A stretch of 64,000 bases of DNA from Sedimenticola sp. (GTDB lineage Bacteria > Pseudomonadota > Gammaproteobacteria > Chromatiales > Chromatiaceae), in contig JALWRH010000088.1 in assembly GCA_026994195.1 (NCBI GenBank), forward strand, positions 1 to 64,000. Direction: 5' to 3'. Within the stretch, counting starts at the first letter, position 1; each line of letters starts with the position of its first letter. The notes beneath the pieces are model-generated. The model ran no database searches, was not told where the DNA came from, and saw only the letters and a program-made list of their open reading frames with translations. The translations under genes and the position numbers were made by a program. Below are positions 40,655 to 49,946 of the stretch, one piece after another.

Positions 40655-41491
40655 TCAGTCTCCGGAGAGCAGGCGCCGCATGCGGCTCTGCAGGCGATGG
40701 ATGGCGTGGCAATCGGCGCACACGCCAACAGCAAATTCACCCAGGTAACGGGCTGCCTGTCGCTTATCCCCGGCGTTCAGCCCCTGGCGCACATGAGCCA
40801 GTGAAGCCTTCGCCTTCTCGCCCAGGATGATCTCACGGGTGCTTTCCTGCTTATGGCAAGCCGAACAACTTCCTCCCAGATCCGCCAGACGCTGTTCCAG
40901 CTGATCCAAGGCGTCCAGCGCTGCTTTCCTGCGCTCATCTTCTCCGGCGATCTTCACCCGGTTTAGAAGCAGACTCAGACGGGACATGACCCGGCTGTAA
41001 TCTTCCTCTTCCAGGGTCTCTTCAGATTCCACTTTCACCCGGGCGAAATCCGGCGTCCGATAACGCAGAGCGGCAGTAAGCTTGTACTCCGAGTGACATG
41101 ACTGGCAGGACTTGCGCAGCTTGCGCTGCACCCGGGCCAGGCCCTCCTGATCTCCGGCGGCGGCCCTGGCGCGCATCTTTTCCAGCAGTTCTGTTTCCAG
41201 TTCATCCTGCCATTCCGGCACCATCTTACCGATGGACAGGTAGTCTTTTTCCAGCTTGTCCAGCCATTTTTTCAGGCGGGACGGGTCTTCCAAAGCGGAA
41301 TACTCGGAAACCGCCTGCATCTCCCTGCGCAGACGGAACATGGTGTGCAGCCACACATCGTGTTTGTTGACCGGGCGATACCATTTTTCCAGAGATGCCG
41401 GAGGCAGTTGCAGGGTGAGGGTCTGCTCCTCTTCCGCAGCCATGAGGGATTCACCGGCGATGATCGCCAGCACAAGAAACCATCGGATCAT
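40655..41491 (-). CDS. Three-haem c-type cytochrome
   Basis: Periplasmic cytochrome of 278 aa. The ATG at 41491 gives the signal peptide MIRWFLVLAIIAGESLMA; an earlier start at 41653 adds a non-conserved stretch and is rejected. Three CxxCH haem sites lie about 65-90 residues apart: CQSCH, CSACH and CADCH. Each follows a helical segment as in cytochrome c'/c556 bundles, so the protein may be three shortened domains in tandem. Electron transfer in an unidentified respiratory chain is inferred. It is 2 bp downstream of a DUF5063-like gene and probably co-transcribed. Confidence 0.8.
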   Translation of the reverse strand: MIRWFLVLAIIAGESLMAAEEEQTLTLQLPPASLEKWYRPVNKHDVWLHTMFRLRREMQAVSEYSALEDPSRLKKWLDKLEKDYLSIGKMVPEWQDELETELLEKMRARAAAGDQEGLARVQRKLRKSCQSCHSEYKLTAALRYRTPDFARVKVESEETLEEEDYSRVMSRLSLLLNRVKIAGEDERRKAALDALDQLEQRLADLGGSCSACHKQESTREIILGEKAKASLAHVRQGLNAGDKRQAARYLGEFAVGVCADCHAIHRLQSRMRRLLSGD

Positions 41492-41493
41492 GT

Positions 41494-41970
41494 TCAGATA
41501 CGTCCCCGGGATGAAAGATCGTAGAGATGCCGCTCTGCATCCACCAGATGCTTGCCCCAGTGGATACGGTAGCCGGCCCGCCAGTTGCGCAGAATGCCAT
41601 CCGGATCGGATGGGTCTTCTTCCAGCATCATCAGTCCCTGCTTCAGTTCGCAATAGATGTCCGTAAGATCATCCGCCAGGCTGCCACTGCGGCATTCCTT
41701 GTGCCCCAGGTCATACTCCATCCAGTAAGGGTCTTTCTCCCCCAGGAGCTGGTGCAGCTTGGTGAACAGGGAAAAACGCAGCTCCAGGTTGGCTTCCACC
41801 GGGTGCCCGCCGGCGCTCTCCTGCTCCAGCATCACCGCAATGGCCGCATGCAGCTGGGGAAGCAGCTTGAACACCTGCTTCAGCCAATCGGACCGGTCCT
41901 CTCCCACCGATTCGATGATGTGGCAGTATTCACTGGCAATCTTGCGCAGATTTTCAAATTTGTCAGTCAT
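41494..41970 (-). CDS. DUF5063-like protein
   Basis: Cytoplasmic, mostly helical protein of 158 aa. Motifs KFENLRKIASEYCHIIES, KLLPQLHAAI, LADDLTDIYCELKQGLMMLE and WRAGYRIHWGKHLVDAERHL resemble the DUF5063 family, whose function is not known. The conserved HWGxHxxDAxRxLxxL ending supports the assignment. Its stop lies 2 bp ahead of the multihaem cytochrome start. Divergent from thiD with a 145-bp shared upstream region. Confidence 0.6.
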   Translation of the reverse strand: MTDKFENLRKIASEYCHIIESVGEDRSDWLKQVFKLLPQLHAAIAVMLEQESAGGHPVEANLELRFSLFTKLHQLLGEKDPYWMEYDLGHKECRSGSLADDLTDIYCELKQGLMMLEEDPSDPDGILRNWRAGYRIHWGKHLVDAERHLYDLSSRGRI

Positions 41971-42115
41971 AAGTTCACCTGTCCGGGATCACATGCACCC
42001 GAAAGAAATGCTCGAAAATCAATAGGGGTCGAGATAAAGCCTCTTGTTCGTGGGTTAATTGTAGACCATGTTCCGGCACTCTGCCTGCCAGGGTCTGCTG
42101 GAGTATACTTGCGCC

Positions 42116-42892
42116 ATGAAACCCGCCCCATCCAGACCCACCGTATTGTGCATCTCCGGCCATGATCCCAGCGGCGGTGCAGGCATCCAGGCGGATATCG
42201 AAACCCTGGCCGCCCATTGCTGCCATACCGTCACCCTGCTCAGCTGCCTCACGGAACAAGACAGCAGCCGCGTATACCGCATTCATCCGGTAGCGCCGGA
42301 GATTCTGTGGCAGCAGGCCCGGCGCATTGTGGACGACTTTGCCATTGCCGCCATCAAGGTGGGCCTGGTAGGCGATCTGCGCATTGCCCAGGAGATCCGC
42401 CGCATTCACCAAGCCCTGCCCGGCGTTCCCCTGGTGCTGGACACGGTGCTGGCCTCAGGGGGAGGCCAGGCCATGAGCAGCACCGGCATTGTCCACCCTC
42501 TTCTCGACCGGGCCAGTCTGATCACCCCCAACCGACGGGAAGCCCGGCAACTGAGCGGCCAGACCGAGCCTGCCGACTGCGCCCGCAGCCTGCTGGACTT
42601 GGGCTGTGGCGCCGTCCTCATCACCGGCGCGGATGAATCCAGCCATGGCCAGGTAACCAACAGCCTGTACCAGGAACAACAGACCCGCCACTGGCAGTGG
42701 CCCAAGCTCCCCGGCAGCTATCATGGTTCCGGCTGCACCCTGGCTTCAGCCATTGCGGCCAATCTGGCTGGAGGACACCCCCTGGAAGAGGCTGTGGACA
42801 GGGCCCAACACTATACCTGGCACACCCTGGAAAAGGCTTTCAAACCAGGCCGGGGACAATGGCTGCCAGGAAGATCCAAATGCCGGGACTGA
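42116..42892 (+). CDS. thiD: Hydroxymethylpyrimidine/phosphomethylpyrimidine kinase ThiD
   Basis: Kinase of 258 aa phosphorylating HMP and HMP-P in thiamine biosynthesis. The ATG at 42116 gives MKPAPSRPTVLCISGHDPSG; the family motif SGHDPSGGAGIQADIETLAA is complete, as are IKVGLVGD, LVLDTVLASGGG and the anion-hole/catalytic GSYHGSGCTLASAIAANLA. No TPP riboswitch is visible upstream. Overlaps thiE by 13 bp. Confidence 0.95.
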   Translation: MKPAPSRPTVLCISGHDPSGGAGIQADIETLAAHCCHTVTLLSCLTEQDSSRVYRIHPVAPEILWQQARRIVDDFAIAAIKVGLVGDLRIAQEIRRIHQALPGVPLVLDTVLASGGGQAMSSTGIVHPLLDRASLITPNRREARQLSGQTEPADCARSLLDLGCGAVLITGADESSHGQVTNSLYQEQQTRHWQWPKLPGSYHGSGCTLASAIAANLAGGHPLEEAVDRAQHYTWHTLEKAFKPGRGQWLPGRSKCRD

Positions 42893-43515
42893 CAGGACTG
42901 TACGCCATCACGCCCCAGGATCTGCATGGTCAGGCGCTGCTGGAGCAGGTGCAAGCTGTACTACAGGGCGGCTGCCGCATTGTCCAATATCGGGACAAGT
43001 CCACAGACTCCCGCCGGCGCCAGAAAGAAGCCCAAGCGTTGCGGACCCTGTGCGAACACCACCAGGCCCTGCTGATCATCAACGACGACATCGCCCTGTG
43101 CCGGAACAGCGGCGCCCACGGCGTCCACCTGGGCGAGACCGACAGCAGCCTGGAACAAGCCCGCGCTACCCTCGGCCCCAACAGGGTGATCGGTATTTCC
43201 TGCTACAACGACCTGGCCCGTGCGCACCACGCCGCCAGCCGGGGTGCTGACTATCTCGCTTTTGGCGCGGTGTTTTCTTCATCCACCAAACCCCAGGCTC
43301 GCCGGGCCGGGCTGGATCTGCTGCGCCAGGCGCGCAGGGAACTCAGCCTGCCTCTGGTTGCCATCGGCGGCATAACCCCGGAAAATGCGCCATCGGTCAT
43401 CGAAACCGGCGTGGACATGGTGGCCATGATCCAGGGGCTGTTCACCCAGCCGGATCTGGAAGAAGCCGCACGCCGTATCGATCAAACTTTCAAAGCTTTT
43501 CGAGGAAATCCATGA
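42880..43515 (+). CDS. thiE: Thiamine-phosphate synthase ThiE
   Basis: TIM-barrel enzyme of 211 aa joining HMP-PP and thiazole phosphate. The ATG at 42880 behind GGAAG gives [12 protein letters not shown] and the normal length; ATG 42859 is an alternative seven codons longer. Markers are [44 protein letters not shown] and [11 protein letters not shown]. Its stop overlaps the hemL start as ATGA. Confidence 0.95.
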   Translation: MPGLTGLYAITPQDLHGQALLEQVQAVLQGGCRIVQYRDKSTDSRRRQKEAQALRTLCEHHQALLIINDDIALCRNSGAHGVHLGETDSSLEQARATLGPNRVIGISCYNDLARAHHAASRGADYLAFGAVFSSSTKPQARRAGLDLLRQARRELSLPLVAIGGITPENAPSVIETGVDMVAMIQGLFTQPDLEEAARRIDQTFKAFRGNP

Positions 43516-44798
43516 GCACATCCCACGACCTGTTCACAAAAGCCCAGCAACACATTCCCGGCGGGGTGAACTCCCCTGTGCGCGCCTTCAAGGGCGTGGG
43601 CGGCGATCCGGTGTTCATCGACCACGCCAGTGGCCCCTACATCTTCGACAGTGAAGGCCGCCGTTACATCGATTACGTGGGTTCCTGGGGCCCCATGATT
43701 CTGGGCCATGCCCACCCCGAGGTCATCGAGGCCGTGCAGCAGGCCGTACCCCGGGGTCTGTCCTTTGGCGCGCCGACTGAACTGGAGATACGCATCGCCG
43801 ACAAGGTCTGCGATCTGGTGCCTTCCATCGAAATGGTGCGCATGGTGTCTTCCGGCACCGAGGCCACCATGTCTGCCATCCGCCTGGCCCGGGGTTACAC
43901 GGGACGGGACAAGATCGTGAAGTTCGAAGGCTGTTACCACGGTCACTCGGACTCCCTGCTGGTGAAGGCCGGCTCCGGCGCTTTGACCCTGGGTGAGCCA
44001 TCCTCTCCCGGCGTACCCGCCTGCCTGGCGGAACAGACCATCACCCTGGACTACAACAACCTGGAACAGGTACAGGAAGCCTTCAGCCAGATCGGTGAGG
44101 AAGTCGCCTGCATCATCGTCGAGCCCGTGGCGGGCAACATGAACTGCATCCCTCCGGTGCCGGGTTTCCTGGAAGGCCTGCGCCAGGTCTGCGACCAGTA
44201 CGGCGCCGTACTCATCTTCGATGAAGTCATGACCGGTTTCCGCGTGGGTCTGGGCGGGGTACAGGGTCTGTATGGCATCCGCCCCGACCTCACCACCCTG
44301 GGCAAGGTCATCGGTGGCGGCATGCCCGTGGGTGCCTTTGGCGGCAGGCGTGAGATTATGGAGAAGATCGCTCCCCTGGGCCCCGTGTACCAGGCTGGCA
44401 CTCTGTCCGGCAACCCGGTGGCCATGGCCGCAGGCCTCAAGACTCTGGAACTGATCGCCGCTCCCGGTTTCTTCGAGGACCTGGGGCGCAAGACGGAAGC
44501 CCTCATTCGCGGCCTGGTGGCTGCCGGAAGGGAAGCGGGCATTGCGGTCACGGAAAATCACGTGGGCGGCATGTTCGGCCTGTTCTTCAGTGCAGCAGAC
44601 CAGGTTACCGACTTCCAGGGCTCCATGGCCTGCAACCAGGAGCAGTTCAAAGCCTTCTTCCATGGCATGCTGGACGAAGGCGTGTACCTGGCGCCTTCCG
44701 CCTTCGAGGCAGGCTTTGTCTCCGCCGCTCACGAACAGGCGGACCTGGACGCCACCCTGGAAGCGGCCCGCAAGGTCTTTGCCGGCCTGAAGCCATGA
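43512..44798 (+). CDS. hemL: Glutamate-1-semialdehyde 2,1-aminomutase HemL
   Basis: PLP enzyme of 428 aa making 5-aminolevulinate in the C5 pathway of haem synthesis. The start [20 protein letters not shown], the [17 protein letters not shown] block, [13 protein letters not shown], and the PLP-lysine segment [18 protein letters not shown] are canonical. Coupled by ATGA to thiE. The thiD-thiE-hemL order recurs in other gammaproteobacteria. Confidence 0.98.
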   Translation: MSTSHDLFTKAQQHIPGGVNSPVRAFKGVGGDPVFIDHASGPYIFDSEGRRYIDYVGSWGPMILGHAHPEVIEAVQQAVPRGLSFGAPTELEIRIADKVCDLVPSIEMVRMVSSGTEATMSAIRLARGYTGRDKIVKFEGCYHGHSDSLLVKAGSGALTLGEPSSPGVPACLAEQTITLDYNNLEQVQEAFSQIGEEVACIIVEPVAGNMNCIPPVPGFLEGLRQVCDQYGAVLIFDEVMTGFRVGLGGVQGLYGIRPDLTTLGKVIGGGMPVGAFGGRREIMEKIAPLGPVYQAGTLSGNPVAMAAGLKTLELIAAPGFFEDLGRKTEALIRGLVAAGREAGIAVTENHVGGMFGLFFSAADQVTDFQGSMACNQEQFKAFFHGMLDEGVYLAPSAFEAGFVSAAHEQADLDATLEAARKVFAGLKP

Positions 44799-44823
44799 GG
44801 CGCACAGGCTCTTCATACGCCAT

Positions 44824-44859
44824 CCACAGGAGACGGCCGGGCTAAGGCCCGGCCTGTGG
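44824..44859 (+). other. Hairpin directly before the DedA gene start
   Basis: Inner stem GGCCGGGC / GCCCGGCC (44835-44842 with 44847-44854) and outer CCACA / TGTGG. It ends one base ahead of the GTG at 44861 and would bury any ribosome site. It could also be a terminator for hemL, but no T-run follows. Confidence 0.5.
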
Positions 44860-44860
44860 T

Positions 44861-46822
44861 GTGGCGGAAGCCTTCCGGCAACTCCTGGAATGGGTAAGCG
44901 CCAACCCCGGCTGGGCCGGGGTGGTGATCTTTCTCATGGCTTTTGCCGAATCCCTGGCTGTGGTGGGCATCGTGGTGCCCGGCGTGGCGGTGATGTTCGC
45001 CGTGGGCGCGCTCATTGGCGCCGGCGCCCTGGATTTCTGGTTCATGGTCCTTTGGGCCGCGCTGGGCGCCGTGGCGGGTGATGGGCTGAGTTTCTGGCTG
45101 GGCAAGCGCTACCAGCAACAGCTCACCGGCCTCTGGCCTTTCAGGAATCATCCCGCCATGCTGGAAAAGGGCATGGACTTTTTCCGCCGCTACGGTGGCA
45201 AGAGCGTCGCCATTGGCCGATTCTTTGGTCCGGTACGGGCAGTGATTCCCCTGGTGGCAGGAATGATGAACATGCCACCCCCAGCCTTCCTCGCCGCCAA
45301 CATCCTTTCCGCCCTGGTCTGGGCTCCGGCCTACCTGCTCCCCGGCATGGCCTTTGGCGCCTCCATGGAAGTGGCTTCGGAAGTGGCCCTGCGCCTAGTG
45401 ATTCTGCTGGTGGTGCTGGTGGGCAGTTTGTGGTTTCTCGGCTGGCTGTCCCATCGCCTGTTCCTGCTCATTCAGCCCCACAGCAGGGATCTGGTGCAAT
45501 GGGTGCTGGGTTTTGGCGAACGCCACCCGAAACTGAACCGCATTGCCCGCGCCCTGGGCGATCCCGGGCACCCCGAATCCGCCGGTCTGGCCATGCTCGC
45601 CGGACTGCTGGTGCTGTCCAGCCTGGTGCTGGTCATCATCGCCCTGCTGCCTGCCGCGCCGCTGCTGGTGGCGGACAACGCCTTGCACCTGGGCCTGAAA
45701 AGCCTGGCCAATCCCACCGGGGATCACATCATGCTGGCCATTTCCGCCATGGCAGGCAAAAGCGCCACCCTGGCCATGTTGCTGGTGGTCTCCCTGGTGC
45801 TGTGGATTGCCGGACACCGCCGCGCCACCCGGCACTGGCTGGCGGCCTGCGGCAGTGTATGGCTGTTGAGCATCGGCCTGGAAGCCCTGTTGCGCCACAA
45901 CCCAGGCCTGATGGCCGTATTGCCCGACGTGTTCGTACTGCGCGCCACGGTATTCTTCGGCATGGCAGCGGTACTGGTCACTACTCCCATGTCCCATGTA
46001 CGCCGCTGGCGCATCTATTCCACCGCCAGCATACTGGTGATGGCGGTGATGCTGTCCCAGCTCTACCTGGGATCGGGCTTGCTGGCGGTGCTGCATGCCC
46101 TGGGAGGCGGTATTCTGTGGAGCACTGCCATGGGCCTGGCCTACCGTACCCACGTTCAGGATCATCCTCTAGCCGGCAGGCTGGCCCTGGTCACGGGATT
46201 GAGCGTGATTCTGTTGGGCGTGGCGTCCAGCCTTGACGTGGAAGCGCCACCGCCACGCCCTTTCACCCTGCAGATCGAGGGCAGCATGAGCCTGCAGGAA
46301 TGGCAGAATGAGGGATGGCGCAAGCTTCCGGCCTGGCGCAAGGATATTCTGGAAAGAAAAGACCGCCCCCTGAATCTGCAATACGCCGGACCGGTGCAGT
46401 CACTGGTTACTCGTCTGGAGCAACAAGGATGGCACAGGGAAACCCCCGTGCATGGCCTGGAATGGCTCAAGATGCTGACAACCGGAAGGAAGCTGTCTGA
46501 GCTGCCTCTGCTGCCTCACAGCCATGGCGGACGAATGTCGCCGTTGGTGCTGGCCAAGCCCATGGGAGAGCAGAGAACAGTTCTCTATCTCTGGCCCGGC
46601 AACTGGCTCATCGAAGAAACGGGGCAACCTCTGTGGCTGGGAGAAGCCACCGAACAGAGAAAAAGGCAGTGGCTGGGACTGCTGACATGGCCAGGAAACA
46701 GCCGGAATGGACAAACCGCCCTGAACAGGCTAAAAATGGATATCGATACGATGAATATGAAGCATCGCGATGTCAGGGATGGACAACTGCTGCTGGTCTG
46801 GCACAAACTCCCTCATCAATAA
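44861..46822 (+). CDS. DedA / PAP2-like / LssY C-terminal fusion membrane protein
   Basis: Membrane protein of 653 aa, GTG start. Residues 1-200 are a DedA flippase-type domain (AFAESLAVVGIVVPGV, GRFFGPVRAVIPLVAGMMNM). Residues about 235-435 align with a PAP2 lipid phosphatase region by layout, but its catalytic residues look lost. The PSGH position reads LRATVFFG (360-367), and the SRxxxxxHxxxD site reads SQLYLGSGLLAV (399-410), with Gln, Gly and Val at the Arg, His and Asp places. Residues about 460-653 form an LssY C-terminal domain. The layout matches Legionella-type LssY proteins. Probable role in undecaprenyl or phospholipid handling; phosphatase activity is doubtful. Confidence 0.8.
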   Translation: MAEAFRQLLEWVSANPGWAGVVIFLMAFAESLAVVGIVVPGVAVMFAVGALIGAGALDFWFMVLWAALGAVAGDGLSFWLGKRYQQQLTGLWPFRNHPAMLEKGMDFFRRYGGKSVAIGRFFGPVRAVIPLVAGMMNMPPPAFLAANILSALVWAPAYLLPGMAFGASMEVASEVALRLVILLVVLVGSLWFLGWLSHRLFLLIQPHSRDLVQWVLGFGERHPKLNRIARALGDPGHPESAGLAMLAGLLVLSSLVLVIIALLPAAPLLVADNALHLGLKSLANPTGDHIMLAISAMAGKSATLAMLLVVSLVLWIAGHRRATRHWLAACGSVWLLSIGLEALLRHNPGLMAVLPDVFVLRATVFFGMAAVLVTTPMSHVRRWRIYSTASILVMAVMLSQLYLGSGLLAVLHALGGGILWSTAMGLAYRTHVQDHPLAGRLALVTGLSVILLGVASSLDVEAPPPRPFTLQIEGSMSLQEWQNEGWRKLPAWRKDILERKDRPLNLQYAGPVQSLVTRLEQQGWHRETPVHGLEWLKMLTTGRKLSELPLLPHSHGGRMSPLVLAKPMGEQRTVLYLWPGNWLIEETGQPLWLGEATEQRKRQWLGLLTWPGNSRNGQTALNRLKMDIDTMNMKHRDVRDGQLLLVWHKLPHQ

Positions 46823-46924
46823 AATGTATTCACCGGTTTCACATTTTCACGCATGCGCGGATGGCCAGACCGCCGTCTTGTAGTATAAATGTTCCGGTTC
46901 CCAGCACCCAAAACGGAGACAATA

Positions 46925-47866
46925 ATGAAGGTACTACTGGTTGATGATTCCAAGGCTGCGCGTTTTGCCATGGGAAAACTGCTCAAGGACCAGGGCTTGG
47001 AGGTCGAAATGGCGGCTTCCGGGGAAGAAGCCCTGGACAAGATTGCCACAGAAGACATCAACATCGTGTTCATGGATCAGTCCATGCCGGGCATGGGCGG
47101 TATTGCCGCCACCACCGCCATTACCAGCAATGAGAAGACTTCACATATCCCCGTCGTCCTTTGTACCGGCAACGAGGGAGACAAGCTGGAGGAGATGGCC
47201 AGAGAAGCAGGCGCCATCGGCGTGCTCACCAAGCCCCCACAAGCAGATAAGTTGCATGAAGTTCTTGCTACCATTAACGTGGACACAGTTACCGAAGAAA
47301 CCCCGGAACCCGAAGAACAGCCCCCTGCCGAAGCGCCCTCCGGCTTCGATATGGATGCCATCATGGGCAAGGTAGAGGGATTGCTGAAAACCGTGCGGGA
47401 AGAGGTCTCCTCCGTAGAACAGAAACTCAAGCAACAACTGGCAGAAGCGGTCAAGTCCAGTGAAGCAAAACTGCAGCCCCTGCACGACGGTCTGAAGAAA
47501 GTGGACGAGCGCATCGCCTCCCAGGTCAAGGAGCAGATCTCCATGGACGCGGGCAACCACCGCATCCAGCTGGAAGCCCTGCGCCAGCAGGTGGAAACCG
47601 GCCTGGATGACATCAAGGAACAAGAGAATCGCCTGCGCGAAGACCTCATCAGTGACGTCAGCGTGAAGATGGACGATCTTCTCAACGAGCGTCTGGCAGA
47701 CCTCAAGGACAGCGTCAAGGCAACCCAGGAGGGAGTTGAAACCAGCCTCAAGGAAATGGAGAAAAAAGTCTCCGGCCTGGGAGGCAGCCTGCTCATGAAG
47801 TCCGCCCTCATTTCCATTATCTCTGCCGGTGCAGCCTTTGCCGCCGCCTACTTCATGTTCAAGTAG
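46925..47866 (+). CDS. Receiver domain fused to coiled coil and C-terminal membrane anchor
   Basis: Protein of 313 aa. Residues 1-120 are an intact response-regulator receiver (acidic pair D7/D8 in LLVDDSK, phosphoacceptor D51 in VFMDQSMPG, T81 in LCTGN, K103 in LTKPP). A Glu/Pro-rich linker follows (about 125-150), then a long coiled coil (about 150-290, e.g. VREEVSSVEQKLKQQLAEAV). One hydrophobic helix ends the protein (SALISIISAGAAFAAAYFMF, about 293-312). There is no HTH, GGDEF or other output domain. A phosphorylation-controlled scaffold on the inner membrane is inferred. The ATG at 46925 follows ACGGAG. No kinase gene is adjacent. Confidence 0.82.
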   Translation: MKVLLVDDSKAARFAMGKLLKDQGLEVEMAASGEEALDKIATEDINIVFMDQSMPGMGGIAATTAITSNEKTSHIPVVLCTGNEGDKLEEMAREAGAIGVLTKPPQADKLHEVLATINVDTVTEETPEPEEQPPAEAPSGFDMDAIMGKVEGLLKTVREEVSSVEQKLKQQLAEAVKSSEAKLQPLHDGLKKVDERIASQVKEQISMDAGNHRIQLEALRQQVETGLDDIKEQENRLREDLISDVSVKMDDLLNERLADLKDSVKATQEGVETSLKEMEKKVSGLGGSLLMKSALISIISAGAAFAAAYFMFK

Positions 47867-47903
47867 ACCGACAGGATGCTGAACAGTCCATGGAGGGACT
47901 GTT

Positions 47904-48518
47904 TCAAGGCTGACCTGCTCCCCAGCGAGGCAGCAGGTCATGCGCCACTTCCAGGTGATCGAGAATCCTCGCCACCATGAAATCCACCAGATCCTCCACT
48001 TTCTCCGGGCGGTAATAGAACCCCGGATTGGCCGGCATCACCACCGCGCCGGCCCGGGTCACCGCCAGCATGTTCTCCAGGTGAATGGCCGAGAAGGGCG
48101 TCTCCCGCACCACCAGGATCAGTTTGCGCCGCTCCTTGAGCATGACATCCGCCGCCCGGTCGATGAGATCGTCGCTGATGCCATGGGCAATGGAGGCCAG
48201 GGTGCCCGTAGTGCAGGGACACACCACCAGGGCATCCGGCGGATTGGAGCCACTGGCCACAGGAGCCGTCCATTGCTGACGCCCAAAGACCTGCAGGCGT
48301 TCCGGGGCAACGCCAAAGTGCTCGCGCAGGGCCGTCCCCGCCTGTTCCGCCGATGAGGGCAGTTCCAGGTTCATTTCCATGCGTGCCACCACCTGGGCCG
48401 CCTGGGAATACAGCAGTTGCACATCCCTGTCCGCCCGGAGCAGGCATTCCACCAGGCGCAGGCCATAGGCGATACCCGAAGCCCCCGTGAGCGCCACGGC
48501 AACAGGCCGGCCACTCAT
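47904..48518 (-). CDS. ubiX: Flavin prenyltransferase UbiX
   Basis: Makes prenylated FMN, the cofactor of the UbiD decarboxylase in ubiquinone synthesis. 204 aa with VALTGASGIAYGLRLVECLL, the CPCTTGTLASIAHGISDDLI block and the EETPFS-equivalent VVRETPFSAIHLENMLAVTR, plus the ANPGFYYRPEKVEDLVDFMV end. Start overlaps the mpl stop (ATGA). No ubiD is in the window. Confidence 0.95.
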   Translation of the reverse strand: MSGRPVAVALTGASGIAYGLRLVECLLRADRDVQLLYSQAAQVVARMEMNLELPSSAEQAGTALREHFGVAPERLQVFGRQQWTAPVASGSNPPDALVVCPCTTGTLASIAHGISDDLIDRAADVMLKERRKLILVVRETPFSAIHLENMLAVTRAGAVVMPANPGFYYRPEKVEDLVDFMVARILDHLEVAHDLLPRWGAGQP

Positions 48519-49879
48519 GTGCGTTCCTCCAGCATCTTCAGGATGCGCTCGTGGATGCCTTCAAATCCGCCGTTGCTCATCACCAGCAGGGTATCGCCCG
48601 GCTGTACCTCGGTGCGCAGCCGCCTGATGATGGCATCCGTAGTGGCCAGCACCTGGCAGCGGTCGCCCAATGGCGCCATGACCGTTTCTGCATCCCAGTC
48701 CAGGGTCTCCGGCGCGAACAGCAGCACCTGGTCCGCTTTTTCCAAGGAAGCCGCCAGACTGTCGGCGTGTATGCCCATACGCATGGTGTTGGAACGCGGT
48801 TCCAGAATGGCGATGATACGCTTGTCCCCCACTTGGTTGCGCAATCCCGCCAGGGTGGTCTGTATGGCCGTGGGATGATGGGCGAAGTCGTCGAATACCC
48901 GGATATCGTCCACTTCACCACGCAGCTCCATGCGCCGCTTGACGTTTTTAAACCGGGCCAGGGCTTCGATGCCCGTTTGCACCGGAACCCCGGCATGGCG
49001 GGCGGCAGCCAGCGCTGCGAGGGCATTGTTCACATTGTGTTCACCGGTCAGGGACCATTCCAGGCGCCCTGCCTCCTTCCCTACGCAGAACACGTCGAAG
49101 GCGCTGCCGTCCGCCGTGGCATCAGACGCTCTCCAGGCCGCCTCCCCAGTGGCGGAGAAGGTTTCCACCGGCGTCCAGCATCCCATCTCCAGCACTTTGT
49201 TCAGGTTGCGGTCATCGGCAGGGACGATGATCAGCCCGCTGCCGGGCACGGTGCGCACCAGGTGATGGAACTGGCGCTGGATCTGCGCCAGATTATCGAA
49301 GATATCCGCATGATCGAACTCCAGGTTGTTCATCACCAGAGTACGAGGATGGTAGTGGACGAACTTGCTGCGCTTGTCGAAAAACGCCGTGTCATATTCA
49401 TCCGCCTCCACCACGAAGAAGGGCGTTTCTCCCAGGCGCGCCGAATGACCGAAATTGCGCGGCACACCTCCAATGAGGAACCCTGGCGTCATACCGGCAT
49501 GTTCCAGAATCCAGGCCAGCATGGAGGCCGTGGTGGTCTTTCCGTGGGTACCCGCCACCGCCAGCACCCAGCGCCCCTGCAACACATGCTCCGCCAACCA
49601 CTGGGGGCCGGAGGTGTAGGGAAGGCCGCGATCCAGGATGTATTCCACCATGGGATTACCCCGGGACAGGGCATTGCCCACCACGACCATGTCAGGTTCA
49701 GGCTGCAGATGGGCGGGGTCCCAGCCTTCCATGAGATCAATCCCCGCAGCCTCCAACTGGGTGCTCATGGGGGGATAGACCCCGGCGTCAGAACCCGTGA
49801 CCCGGTGCCCGAGGGCTGTGGCAATCTGGGCGATACCTCCCATGAAGGTGCCACAGATGCCCAGAATGTGAATATGCAT
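48515..49879 (-). CDS. mpl: UDP-MurNAc:L-Ala-gamma-D-Glu-meso-Dap ligase Mpl
   Basis: Peptidoglycan recycling ligase of 454 aa attaching recovered tripeptide to UDP-MurNAc. The ATG at 49879 gives MHIHILGICGTFMGGIA, the canonical opening. Mur-ligase motifs: AVAGTHGKTTTASMLAWILE (ATP loop), VEADEYDTAFFDKRSKFVHY, LTGEHNVNNALAALAAA and FDDFAHHPTAI. Divergent from rnd with 67 bp between the starts. Confidence 0.96.
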   Translation of the reverse strand: MHIHILGICGTFMGGIAQIATALGHRVTGSDAGVYPPMSTQLEAAGIDLMEGWDPAHLQPEPDMVVVGNALSRGNPMVEYILDRGLPYTSGPQWLAEHVLQGRWVLAVAGTHGKTTTASMLAWILEHAGMTPGFLIGGVPRNFGHSARLGETPFFVVEADEYDTAFFDKRSKFVHYHPRTLVMNNLEFDHADIFDNLAQIQRQFHHLVRTVPGSGLIIVPADDRNLNKVLEMGCWTPVETFSATGEAAWRASDATADGSAFDVFCVGKEAGRLEWSLTGEHNVNNALAALAAARHAGVPVQTGIEALARFKNVKRRMELRGEVDDIRVFDDFAHHPTAIQTTLAGLRNQVGDKRIIAILEPRSNTMRMGIHADSLAASLEKADQVLLFAPETLDWDAETVMAPLGDRCQVLATTDAIIRRLRTEVQPGDTLLVMSNGGFEGIHERILKMLEERT

Positions 49880-49946
49880 AAAGCTCCTGCTGTTGCGCGT
49901 TATGCGGGTATCATACCTCATCCCTTTTGCCACTTATCACTCCAGC

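Noticed and set aside
41971-42115. TPP riboswitch upstream of thiD
   Set aside because: No CTGAGA thi-box segment or matching stems in the 145-bp gap.
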